From: a virus
Strand: one strand, 5' to 3'
DNA: 22,413 bases
IMG/VR virus record: IMGVR_UViG_3300017733_001791
Span: 1 to 22,413 of that record
How positions within the stretch are numbered: the stretch's first letter is position 1; every line of letters begins with the position of its first letter. Position numbers and translations under genes: made by a program. This document shows, piece by piece, positions 1-7,058 of this stretch. The notes under the pieces were generated by a model that had not been told where the DNA came from, searched no databases, and worked only from the letters and a program-made list of their open reading frames with translations.

Positions 1-284
1 CACGACTGGCAGAGATCGAACGTTCTATGAGCGCCTTCAACAAGAGCCGAGGCCACGCGGGTAAGACCATCCGCGCCGACGCCAACGACATCGATCCGGC
101 GAGGCTGAAGCGCCTCGCAGAGATTCGATACAGCGCCATGTATACGAGCGGTCGCGGCCACACCCAGGAAGCCAAGACGCTCAAGCATGCACTAGACACG
201 CACGACACGACCGGAACGCCGCTGAGCCGTGTGTTCGCTCAGCTTGGCTTCGACGCTTCGAAGCTGATTCCGTCCAACATCTAA
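1..284 (+). CDS. Hypothetical protein, C-terminal part (runs off left edge)
   Basis: The reading frame is open from position 3 without a stop, so the ATG at 27 may be internal and the gene probably begins outside the window. The visible 93 residues are basic and mostly helical in character. Two copies of a short motif are seen: RLAEIERS near the start and RLAEIRYS about 30 residues later, each followed by a RGH triplet, which suggests an internal duplication. It ends 24 bp before the tail-assembly chaperone and on the same strand, so it is probably the last product of the tail operon part lying upstream. I do not recognise the family; a tail or accessory structural role is inference from position only. 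Confidence 0.6.
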   Translation, partial: RLAEIERSMSAFNKSRGHAGKTIRADANDIDPARLKRLAEIRYSAMYTSGRGHTQEAKTLKHALDTHDTTGTPLSRVFAQLGFDASKLIPSNI

Positions 285-308
285 TCTGGCCGACAAGGAT
301 ACACACGT

Positions 309-641
309 ATGACTGCTACCGAGACCTTCACGCTGTCCCGACCGCTCGCCACACACAACGGAGAAGTTACAAGCTTTACGCTCCGGGAGCCGACCGCTGG
401 CGCGTTTATTGACTATGGCGAGCCCTTCAAGATTAGGCGTCGGAAGGGTGAGGACGGAGAAGACAGCAGCGAGTTCGAATATGACTCCAAGGTGTTTGCG
501 CGGTTCCTCACGGATATGATCGCCGAGAAGGGGATCGACGACCTCATTCTGAAGGGTCTCAACGCTCGCGATTTTTATCAGCTACGGGTCGTCGCCACCA
601 ACATCATTCTGTTGGGAGTGCAGGACGAGCGCCCTATCTGA
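309..641 (+). CDS. Tail assembly chaperone (P2 gpE / Mu gp41-like)
   Basis: This 110-residue protein starts at ATG 309 behind a good AAGGA ribosome site at about 294. The pattern of an early threonine-rich strand, then 'SFTLREPTAGAFIDYG' at residues 22-37 and a helical C-terminus ending in NIILLGV, is that of the E/gp41/gp14 family of tail assembly chaperones, which coat the tape measure during tail-tube polymerisation. The position directly before the tape measure is the classical one. In P2, Mu and lambda the upstream chaperone is extended by a programmed -1 frameshift; here the -1 frame is open across the stop and encodes a gpE'-like tail (see 614-787). Family assignment is from pattern and context. 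Confidence 0.85.
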   Translation: MTATETFTLSRPLATHNGEVTSFTLREPTAGAFIDYGEPFKIRRRKGEDGEDSSEFEYDSKVFARFLTDMIAEKGIDDLILKGLNARDFYQLRVVATNIILLGVQDERPI

Positions 642-787
642 CCGTCCGACGCGCGGTCGCGCTTATGATACGCGACTTCGGAGTGCAGCCTTCCGAGCTG
701 CACTCCATGCCCGTAGGACGGCTTACTACTCACATTAAGATGCAGGCGGAGCTGACCAAGCTCCGCGAGAAGAACAACGGGAGATAG
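614..787 (+). CDS. Chaperone C-terminal extension in the -1 frame (gpE'-like)
   Basis: Between the chaperone stop (639-641) and the tape-measure start there is no conventional gene, but the -1 frame is open through the stop and ends at TAG 785-787. It reads ..YLTVRRAVALMIRDFGVQ, then PSELHSMPVGRL, then a charged helical end. The 'DFG-x-x-P-S-E-L-x-x-M-P-V-x-x-L' pattern is that of the P2 gpE'/Mu gp42 extension. Expression is most likely by -1 frameshifting from the chaperone into this frame, giving a fusion. No perfect X-XXY-YYZ heptamer is visible; GGGAGTG at 614-620, in the right phase, is the nearest to lambda's site. An ATG at 665 lacks a ribosome site, so separate translation of a 40-residue protein is less likely. 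The left coordinate is the candidate slip site, not a start codon. Confidence 0.6.
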   Translation, partial: GSAGRAPYLTVRRAVALMIRDFGVQPSELHSMPVGRLTTHIKMQAELTKLREKNNGR

Positions 788-793
788 CTTCTG

Positions 794-3079
794 ATGAGCA
801 ATCCCAGCGTAACGGCGACGATCAGCGCAAACGATCAGGCGTCGCCGAAGCTGCGCGAACTACTTGAGCTAACGAAAAAGCTCGATCAGACGGCCAAAGG
901 CCTCTTCAGAGACAACGGCGGCACAGCGAACCTCGCGAACCAATTCCGGCAAGCCAACACTGCGGCTCAGCAACACCTCAATACGCTGGAAAAAATCCAC
1001 AAGGTGCAAGCCGCAATCGGTGCGACGGTTGCCGGTGTGGTGGGCGCTAAGGCATTTCAGTTCGCTAAGTCCGCCGTATCCGATTACATCCCGTATGAAC
1101 GGGACGTTCGTTACCAGCGGGCAATTCAGCACTACAGCATTTCGGACATGGCGCTGTTGGAGAAGCAGAGGATCGAAGCCGCAACCGTTTACGGATTGAA
1201 GCCCGAAGACACTCTGCACGCGCAACAGGCCTTCGTCACCCGAAACTTCTCTGCGCCGATCACCGAGGCGGCCACGAAGCAAGCCATCGTTCTGGCGAAA
1301 GCGCTGAACGTGAAGACGGAGGAAGCCGCCAAGATAGTCGAGGGCTTCACGTTCGGCCAAGGGATACATCTGCACAGCGCGGCCGACGCGTCGCGCGAGA
1401 TTAGGCGGTCGACCGACTTAGCTGCCATCGCGTCTAAGGCCGGTGCCATGACGCCGGAGGATATTCAGCAGTTCGGCAAGTTCGGTATCGGCATGTCGAC
1501 CGCTGCGGGCATCCGCGCCGAACAGGCCCTTGCGGCTGCGATGACGCTCAAGAGAGCGAACGTGGGCGGCGACGAGTCGGGTGTGTTCATGCGTGCCATA
1601 TCCGCCCGCTTGCTCGCACCGACGAAGCAGGCTTTCGAAGCGTTCGCCCATATGGGTATCAATTATGCCGACTACGCCCCCCAGGGCGCTGTCAGCACGG
1701 ACGCTATCGACGCTTCATTGCGTCGCCGGTACGGGAAGGGCCTTTCCGACGCTGGCAAGACAAGCCTTAACACAGCGCTCAGCGACGAGTCGCGGAATGT
1801 GCTTGGGAGCCGTGAAGACTTCTCTGCGGCCGTACGAGAGGCCGTTGAGGCCAGCGGCGAAAAGCTATCCAAGATGGACCAGAAGCATTTGGTCGACACG
1901 GCTCTTCGTCAGTACGACTTGTCGAAAGGATCGCTACGGGGCGGCGAGCTGTTTGACGCGATCCTGCAAAAGGCGACCGCACGGGACATGCAGGCCTTGG
2001 TCGGGGACAAGCAGGGCGGCCGGGCCGTGATGCTGCTCAACGCGCTCGGGCAGTATCAGGAGTATCTCGAAAAGCTGAACCATGGCGACGGGTTTGCGCA
2101 GAACATTGCGAACGAACGCATGCAGGGTTTGGCGGCTGCTGCCGACCGGCTTACCGCCTCGCTTGACGCGGCTGAGAAGCAAATGGTCAAGGCGAACGAG
2201 GGTTGGCTTACTCCGCTTGCGGAAGCGGGCGCTAGGCTGGCAGGCTTCACGGCTGGGCTCTCAGACGCTCAGAAGCAGGCTATCAGCGTGGCGGCGGGGC
2301 TCGCTTCGTTATCCGGCCTGACGGCGGCAGGCGCTACTATCGTGTCAGTTCTGTCGAGCTTCACGGGGCTGGCAGCGAGCGCCAACGTGGCTTCAGCGGC
2401 GTTAACCCGGATGGCGGGGGGCAGCGCCGTGGGGGCAGCCGCAACGGCTGCCGGGGGCGTCGCGGCCGGTTCACGTGTGGCGGCTGGGCTCGGGCTTGCG
2501 TCCAAGGCGTTCGGACTAACCGCCATTGTCGCGGGAACCATCCCGCTAGTGTACGGGCTGACGAATGATGAGACCCAAGGTGTTACGCGCGACCATACCC
2601 GAGCAGCGCGAGCACGGGAGGCGATCAGGGCGGATGCGCAGGCGCGCATGGTCCGGGAGCTGGAGCGGGGTGGCGGGGCTGAGTTTGAAGACTTGCTCAC
2701 TGGCTCGAGTCCGTTTGACCAGTATCAGCCGACTGCCTGGCCGAAGCGTCGGGGCGCGACTAGCGATTATCTTCGTCAGCTCGGCGCGTCGGACGACGGG
2801 ACGAGCAGCCGTTCCGGCTGGCAGGACTCGATCCAGCCTATCGGGAAGTCTGAAGGCTTTAAGGATGTCAGCGTACAGGGCACCGTGTCCGGCGAGGCGG
2901 AGCTGCACGTCAACATCAGCGGGGAAGTGCGGCCCACGTCTTACCTTGAAGGCATCATCCAGCGGGCGGAGGCTGTTGGGCGCGTGAACCTCAACGGCCA
3001 ACTCGGCACAAGCATGCAAGGCCCCGGCGACAACAGCACCAAGCCCGCAGCGGCAAACGCTCTTACAGGGACGAAATGA
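794..3079 (+). CDS. Tail tape measure protein
   Basis: This 761-residue protein sets tail length by spanning the tube during assembly. It starts at ATG 794 behind GGGAG at 779. The N-terminal 70 residues are polar and helical, then a short hydrophobic stretch (about 73-90) leads into the TP901-type tape-measure core, with long helical, Gln/Ala-rich segments and motifs such as TRNFSAPITEAATKQ. Residues about 500-590 are a long Ala/Gly-rich hydrophobic region, typical of tape measures that insert into the host membrane. The C-terminal 100 residues turn to beta-type sequence (DVSVQGTVSGEAELHVNISG). The size implies a short to medium tail. It overlaps the next gene by ATGA, so translation is coupled. 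Confidence 0.9.
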   Translation: MSNPSVTATISANDQASPKLRELLELTKKLDQTAKGLFRDNGGTANLANQFRQANTAAQQHLNTLEKIHKVQAAIGATVAGVVGAKAFQFAKSAVSDYIPYERDVRYQRAIQHYSISDMALLEKQRIEAATVYGLKPEDTLHAQQAFVTRNFSAPITEAATKQAIVLAKALNVKTEEAAKIVEGFTFGQGIHLHSAADASREIRRSTDLAAIASKAGAMTPEDIQQFGKFGIGMSTAAGIRAEQALAAAMTLKRANVGGDESGVFMRAISARLLAPTKQAFEAFAHMGINYADYAPQGAVSTDAIDASLRRRYGKGLSDAGKTSLNTALSDESRNVLGSREDFSAAVREAVEASGEKLSKMDQKHLVDTALRQYDLSKGSLRGGELFDAILQKATARDMQALVGDKQGGRAVMLLNALGQYQEYLEKLNHGDGFAQNIANERMQGLAAAADRLTASLDAAEKQMVKANEGWLTPLAEAGARLAGFTAGLSDAQKQAISVAAGLASLSGLTAAGATIVSVLSSFTGLAASANVASAALTRMAGGSAVGAAATAAGGVAAGSRVAAGLGLASKAFGLTAIVAGTIPLVYGLTNDETQGVTRDHTRAARAREAIRADAQARMVRELERGGGAEFEDLLTGSSPFDQYQPTAWPKRRGATSDYLRQLGASDDGTSSRSGWQDSIQPIGKSEGFKDVSVQGTVSGEAELHVNISGEVRPTSYLEGIIQRAEAVGRVNLNGQLGTSMQGPGDNSTKPAAANALTGTK

Positions 3080-3549
3080 TGACACTATTTCCGGAGGCTG
3101 ACGCTTGGCGCGTCGGCATGCAGGACGTTGCGAAGGCGATTGAAGACGAGATGGGCGAGCTTGTTACGGTTACGCCAACTCGTTCGGGTGGGGTAAATTT
3201 CCCGCGCATACCTGAGCCCGAAAAAGCGCTGATCGTGAAGGCCGTTTTCACCGCGAAGGCAGAGCTTGTAACGATGGGGCCGGGAAGACAACACGGCGGC
3301 TACAATGTGTCGCCTCTTATATCGACGCGTAAGCCAGTCTTCCAGTTTCGGTACGGCGTGCTGCCGTGGCCAATAGAGCAGGGGTATCGGATACTCTTGC
3401 ATCGGACGCGCGAGCTGTTTGAAGCAACGGACGTGCAGCCTGATAGCGTTTCGAGCGTCGTCGTGTCCGTCACGCAATTGGGGCGGGCCAAAGACGACAC
3501 GGTCGACTGCGCTGACGATCCTCGCTTACCCAGGAACGTATATCCGTGA
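3076..3549 (+). CDS. Putative tail-associated structural protein, unknown family
   Basis: The start codon overlaps the tape-measure stop (ATGA), so this 157-residue protein is translationally coupled to it. The sequence is a small helical N-terminus followed by alternating strands (VFTAKAELVTMGPG, then a PVFQFRYGVLPW segment, then SSVVVSVTQLGRA at the end), which suggests a compact beta-rich fold. The slot right after the tape measure is commonly held by tail-tip or baseplate hub proteins (gpU- or Dit-like), but no family signature is clear to me. It in turn overlaps the next gene by GTGA. Confidence 0.75.
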   Translation: MMTLFPEADAWRVGMQDVAKAIEDEMGELVTVTPTRSGGVNFPRIPEPEKALIVKAVFTAKAELVTMGPGRQHGGYNVSPLISTRKPVFQFRYGVLPWPIEQGYRILLHRTRELFEATDVQPDSVSSVVVSVTQLGRAKDDTVDCADDPRLPRNVYP

Positions 3550-3869
3550 GCAACGTCATCAAGCTTCAGTTCGCGCCGCGCACAGCGGCCGTTGAAACTG
3601 ATATGCCCGATGTCCTTGTTACAGGACTGGCGAAGCTGAGAGCCTGCAAGGACGCTATCGACGTGTTGCGGCTCACCGATGCGTTGCCTGATGTCTTGTT
3701 ACCCCATCTTGCATGGGCGGCATCGCGCCGACAGGACGTACCGTCGCGCCACGTCCAAGTCCTTGTGAAGTGCTGTGGGGAGCAGGCTCTTGAACGCTCG
3801 CTGGGCCATGCGCGCTTAAGACAACTGAAGCGGCGCTTTCCGGTGAGCGAGCCGTTCGAGCCGCTGTAA
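3546..3869 (+). CDS. Hypothetical protein following tail gene
   Basis: This 107-residue protein uses a GTG start overlapping the previous stop (GTGA), with AGGAA about 10 bases upstream supporting that choice over the later ATG at 3603. It is predicted helical, with a Leu-rich centre (LRLTDALPDVLLPHLAWAA) and a basic end with HARLRQLKRRF. There is no membrane segment or signal peptide. The tight coupling to the tape-measure operon suggests a structural or assembly role, but I do not recognise it. A 143-bp structured gap follows, so it is probably the last gene of this translational unit. Confidence 0.65.
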   Translation: MSNVIKLQFAPRTAAVETDMPDVLVTGLAKLRACKDAIDVLRLTDALPDVLLPHLAWAASRRQDVPSRHVQVLVKCCGEQALERSLGHARLRQLKRRFPVSEPFEPL

Positions 3870-4012
3870 GTTCGTCAGGACTGTCAGCCGTTTCGCCTGA
3901 CGCATATCCTGTTGCGTCCTTACAAGTGTTCTGACAGGTTCACTGAGCCGAAGGGAAATCATCACCACCGGAGGGCCTGCGCCAACAGGCTCTCCACCCA
4001 AAGGCAGGGGCC
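3870..4012 (+). promoter_or_regulatory. Structured gap: two hairpins before a small gene
   Basis: The gap holds a 7-bp inverted repeat CGTCAGG (3873-3879) / CCTGACG (3896-3902) just after the preceding stop, and a second hairpin with a 10-bp stem including one G-T pair, GGAGGGCCTG (3970-3979) / CAGGCTCTCC (3986-3995), just before the ribosome site of the next gene. The first could end transcription of the tail operon, although no T-run follows. The second could control translation of the downstream gene. Confidence 0.5.
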
Positions 4013-4267
4013 ATGCAAACAATCGCAATCCGACGTTACGACAACTACGATCCGGCCACGCAAAGCGCTCAACCGCTTGTTGATCGAATGGTCCGCAAGC
4101 CGTGCGGCTCATTTGCTCTGATTGAAGGGCCGGAAAGGCCGGGCGATCCCGAAGTGGAAAAGCCCTACAGCCTTGAACATGTGTTTGAGTGGCTCCGGGA
4201 GTTTCCGTGGCAGATCGAACGTACGGTGATTGTCAACGAAGCGGCGAAGCAGTGCCCGGCGATCTAG
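4013..4267 (+). CDS. Hypothetical small protein
   Basis: This 84-residue protein has a good ribosome site (AAAGG with GGGG before ATG 4013). Visible are a basic N-terminus (IAIRRYDNYDP), a central acidic Pro-rich stretch and a helix with two Trp (EHVFEWLREFPWQIERT). No membrane segment, metal-binding cysteine pattern or known motif is seen. It overlaps the next gene by about 16 bases if that gene uses its GTG. The position, between tail genes and cargo and directly after a hairpin leader, would fit a small early regulatory or host-interaction protein, but this is not shown by the sequence. Confidence 0.55.
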   Translation: MQTIAIRRYDNYDPATQSAQPLVDRMVRKPCGSFALIEGPERPGDPEVEKPYSLEHVFEWLREFPWQIERTVIVNEAAKQCPAI

Positions 4268-4497
4268 AGCGCCTTATGGAGCTGGTGGTAACGAGGCATG
4301 TATGGGGGCGGAGTCTAAGCGCGGAGCAAATGCAGGAGACGCTTGCTTCTGCTCTCGATGAGAGCCGCCGTCATCTAGTCACTGTACGCAAGGCGAAGAG
4401 CGGTCGTTTAGAGATCGAGTTCAGCCCTGAACTCGGAGACGTGGGGCGCGCCTTTATCGAGGCGTCCACCAGCGCTCCGACTACCCGACCAAGCTAA
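4252..4497 (+). CDS. Hypothetical small protein
   Basis: The frame is open through the preceding gene, so the start is uncertain. I choose GTG 4252 (81 residues), which follows a purine-rich AAGCGGCGAAG and would be translationally coupled; ATG 4276 (73 residues) is the alternative and has no visible ribosome site. The protein is a helical N-terminal half (LERLMELVVTRHVWG, then SAEQMQETLASALDES) and a beta/charged second half (VRKAKSGRLEIEFSPELGD). Its stop TAA abuts the ATG of the HTH gene at 4498, so the two form one unit. Function unknown. Confidence 0.5.
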   Translation: MPGDLERLMELVVTRHVWGRSLSAEQMQETLASALDESRRHLVTVRKAKSGRLEIEFSPELGDVGRAFIEASTSAPTTRPS

Positions 4498-4770
4498 ATG
4501 TTGCTCCCCGATCAGATCGCGCCCCGCGGCCTCACAAAGACCGATGCAGCCGCTTACTGCGGCTGTTCTGAGGACGCCTTCGACACATGGGTAAAGAAGG
4601 GCATTGTGCCGGGGGCGATCCCCGGCACGCAGCGTTGGGACCGCAAGGCGATAGATTGGTACCTAGACCGGGCCTCTGGTCTCCCGAGCCATACGACGGC
4701 CAGCGCGGCGGACGATGCGCTGGCAGCCTGGCAGGCTTCCAGACGGAGGGCTGTCAGCGTGACGCGATGA
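4498..4770 (+). CDS. Excisionase/AlpA-like helix-turn-helix protein
   Basis: This 90-residue protein starts immediately after the preceding stop (TAA-ATG). Residues 12-55 read as the small winged-helix 'HTH_17' type seen in excisionases and AlpA regulators: LTKTDAAAYCGCSEDAF forms the helix-turn-helix, followed by DTWVKKGIVPGAIPGTQRW as the wing and DRKAIDWYLDR as the closing helix. The C-terminal 35 residues are Ala-rich and basic. Such proteins bend DNA to direct excision or regulate promoters. It is separated from the integrase by the cargo block, so either role is possible. It converges on the leftward Ntn-hydrolase-like gene with a 20-bp gap. Confidence 0.75.
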   Translation: MLLPDQIAPRGLTKTDAAAYCGCSEDAFDTWVKKGIVPGAIPGTQRWDRKAIDWYLDRASGLPSHTTASAADDALAAWQASRRRAVSVTR

Positions 4771-4790
4771 GATTTGCCGCGACCCGCGAA

Positions 4791-5900
4791 CTAAGCGCTC
4801 GGGGCGGTCGATGGCTTTATCTCACCCTGCTGATAGGAGCGAATCTGCTCTCGCATCCAGTCGCCAAGCGATTTTCTAAAAGCTATATCCACTCGGGACC
4901 CTTGCATATCGACGTGAAATGGGCGAGGGCCGTTTGCACAAAAGCGGACGTTCGTCATGCTCCATAGGGATTCGCCTGCGCGGCAATAGGAAAAATGCGT
5001 ACACAAACGATCATACTCGAAATTGCCGAGCAACGGCTTGCGAAGCACTCCGTCTGAGATTAGCGGACGAATAACAACCGTGTCGTCCTGCGCAACAGAA
5101 AATATTCGCCTGTCGCTAGTCTGTTCGCAATCGAGGGCGACGCACTCCAAGTCAGGCCCGTTATATCGGTTTAGTAGCAACCGTGGTACCCAGGTCAATC
5201 CGGCTTCGGGATTTGCCTCATCGTATCTGAAATGAACGAAGGCTATTTTATCTAGTTTCACAAACGCATCGGCCGCGCGATAGCACACTTCGATAGTTCC
5301 TCCCCATCGTTCGAGGAGGGTTTGTTGCGTGTATAGCTCTCTGCCTAACGACTGTGATGCGACCGCCAGGGCATCCCCCAAGACTTCCGAGATAGTATTA
5401 GCTGACGGGTCGGTGATTGGATCAACACTATCCAACTGGGCAATCGTGCTCTTGAAGTAATCTGCTCCGGTTCCGGCAACGCGCACATTTTCGAATCGTC
5501 TCAGATTGGCTGCTTCAGCGCCCGCCCATATGTAGCTGATTTGGGGACCTTCGGAGACCATCGCGATGCAACTGAAATTCTGGTCAACGTTCGCAAGGAT
5601 AATCTTGTTTATTTCACTCGCGGAAGTGCCGAACTGATCTACGTGAGACTTGATCTCCCTTGCCAGTCCATAAGCCTGCACAAGCGGACCTGACCACGCG
5701 AACACCACCGAGTTAGTTATGATGTTCACCTTCTGGCGTAGTCCCGCCACGGACACTCCGAACGTATCCAGTAGCTGCGCGCTCAACGGCCCCGGTGCCG
5801 GTAATCTCGACGTAGCGGATTGCTTTGCAAAATCTGTGAGTAGGGCGTCCCCACATAGAAGAGGGACATTCGCTCGACTGAAGCCAAAAATGAGTGTCAT
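4791..5900 (-). CDS. Proteasome-like Ntn-hydrolase candidate (cargo)
   Basis: This is a 369-residue cytosolic protein with no signal or membrane segment. The N-terminus MTLIFGFSR..PLLCGD resembles proteasome beta/HslV/Anbu-type Ntn hydrolases, where Met removal exposes a catalytic Thr1. Counting Thr2 as 1, the Asp of CGDALLTD falls exactly at 17, as in proteasomes. Lys57, in RQKVNIITNSVVFAWSG, matches the 'K-hydrophobic strand-(A/S)G' signature but is displaced by a roughly 23-residue insertion relative to proteasome Lys33. The remaining 300 residues are longer than a bare proteasome subunit and unrecognised. The family call is inference from this pattern. The gene points left, is 110 bp from the upstream small gene and lies in AT-richer cargo. 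A lysogenic-conversion or defence role is suggested by location only. Confidence 0.6.
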   Translation of the reverse strand: MTLIFGFSRANVPLLCGDALLTDFAKQSATSRLPAPGPLSAQLLDTFGVSVAGLRQKVNIITNSVVFAWSGPLVQAYGLAREIKSHVDQFGTSASEINKIILANVDQNFSCIAMVSEGPQISYIWAGAEAANLRRFENVRVAGTGADYFKSTIAQLDSVDPITDPSANTISEVLGDALAVASQSLGRELYTQQTLLERWGGTIEVCYRAADAFVKLDKIAFVHFRYDEANPEAGLTWVPRLLLNRYNGPDLECVALDCEQTSDRRIFSVAQDDTVVIRPLISDGVLRKPLLGNFEYDRLCTHFSYCRAGESLWSMTNVRFCANGPRPFHVDMQGSRVDIAFRKSLGDWMREQIRSYQQGEIKPSTAPSA

Positions 5901-6009
5901 CTCAAACGTTGGTCTGTGGGACAGTAGTTCAACAGCGCCTTCACGGCCTCGCGCGCGTCACCGCCGCAAGCCGCAGTTGCATGATCGCCGGCCGTTTTCA
6001 CGCTTTTGC

Positions 6010-6396
6010 CTATCCCCGTGGTACCCGCTGCAGCGTCAGCTGCTTGGGCCTGTGATTGCTTCGTTTTTTGACTATCCGGTACTTGTGTCGGATATCGTCA
6101 AGTAACCCATCAACTTCATTTTGGATTCGTAAGGTAGGTTCGGCGCTGATCGCTATCGCGGTAACATGCCCATCATCGTGGACCACCACGGTAGCAACTC
6201 GGCCCATGCCTTTGATCAACTCTTCTGCTTCGCGCTCGCTGATTTCTGGCTTCGTTTCCATTTCGACAGTTTTCCCAGTGGCCGCGTCGACGTTCCAAAA
6301 GGCACCGAGCGTCAAACGTGCCGATTTAAACGCTCTTTCTCTTAGCCCGCTTTTGAAGGTAAATTGCAGCCTTCTCTCGTAGACGGGCACCATCAC
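6010..6396 (-). CDS. Hypothetical small protein of cargo block
   Basis: At most 128 residues. The ATG at 6396 would overlap the upstream gene by 71 bp and has no clear ribosome site. A TTG at 6315, 10 bp after the upstream stop, is an alternative start giving 101 residues, beginning LTLGAFWNVDAATGKTVEM. The core is alpha/beta: a helix EREAEELIKGMGRV, strands ATVVVHDDGHVTAIAIS, then a helix IQNEVDGLLDDIRHKY and a basic C-terminus. No family recognised. The base composition is AT-rich (24 of 60 G+C in 6061-6120), unlike the structural genes. It lies between the membrane-protein gene and the Ntn-hydrolase-like gene, all leftward, suggesting one operon. Confidence 0.55.
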   Translation of the reverse strand: MMVPVYERRLQFTFKSGLRERAFKSARLTLGAFWNVDAATGKTVEMETKPEISEREAEELIKGMGRVATVVVHDDGHVTAIAISAEPTLRIQNEVDGLLDDIRHKYRIVKKRSNHRPKQLTLQRVPRG

Positions 6397-6868
6397 TTAA
6401 GTAAAGATAGTCTGCGGCTTTTGCTATACGCCACGGTTCGATGTGGCTCACTTTCAAACCCCGCTGTTTCATTGCGGCTTTCACCTCTTCCTTCGCAAGA
6501 TACCTGCAGATGGTTCGTAGCTCAGGAGAGATCGTAGGTTGCAGATCGTCAGTTGGATGATCCTTGTTTGCCCAATATGAAGGTTCCTCCATTGCACGCA
6601 GCGTACTCGCTTCCCGCTCAACTCGCTCGATCCACCATCTGTTTCGATCTTCCGCAATCTGACGAGAAAACAACCAAAGAAAAAGGACAACGATTAGGAA
6701 CGCGGCGATACGTAGCCCTACCGCCGTTTCCTTAAACCAAAACATCGGGTTGAACTGCAGCACGTCGAGCAAAATAACAAGCGGTGCCGCAACTACTGGA
6801 AAAACAAAGCAGAGCACCGCGAAGATAGTGACGGGCGCTCCAAGCCGCTCGTATAGAAATCGTTTCAC
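6326..6868 (-). CDS. Two-helix membrane protein (cargo)
   Basis: This 180-residue protein starts at GTG 6868, about 30 nt after a predicted extended -10 promoter (6907-6912, minus strand). Two membrane segments are visible, at about residues 11-35 (VTIFAVLCFVFPVVAAPLVI) and 49-68 (GLRIAAFLIVVLFLWLF), with a short positive N-terminus. The remaining 110 residues are a charged cytoplasmic domain with helices around RNRWWIERVEREASTL and ICRYLAKEEVKAAMKQRG and a very basic end (QKRAKRKSV). It is the first gene of the leftward cargo operon. A phage-encoded membrane anchor next to two soluble proteins is a layout seen in exclusion and defence modules, but no specific function can be named. Confidence 0.65.
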   Translation of the reverse strand: MKRFLYERLGAPVTIFAVLCFVFPVVAAPLVILLDVLQFNPMFWFKETAVGLRIAAFLIVVLFLWLFSRQIAEDRNRWWIERVEREASTLRAMEEPSYWANKDHPTDDLQPTISPELRTICRYLAKEEVKAAMKQRGLKVSHIEPWRIAKAADYLYLSDGARLREKAAIYLQKRAKRKSV

Positions 6869-6906
6869 AATGATCTCAAGGAACTGCCTGCAAAAACCTT
6901 GATCCG

Positions 6907-6912
6907 ATTATA
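6907..6912 (-). promoter_or_regulatory. Predicted extended -10 promoter of the leftward cargo operon
   Basis: On the minus strand the sequence TGATATAAT gives a perfect -10 hexamer with the TG extension. No good -35 is seen: TTGTGG lies 20 bp away, which is normal for extended -10 promoters. Transcription would begin near 6900, leaving a leader of about 32 nt before GTG 6868. The promoter lies in the divergent gap between the membrane-protein gene and the PIN-like gene. Confidence 0.55.
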
Positions 6913-7058
6913 TCATTACGTTGCCCAAATCGCCACAATCGGGGAGTTTGGAGCATTTCGCTTTTTTCCGACAGGGCTTGTGGCGGAAATTCGCTGGCCC
7001 GACTATATTCAGCTCGCTTTCGCTATGCCGTTTTATGACCTGGGATTTCCCCCTCATG

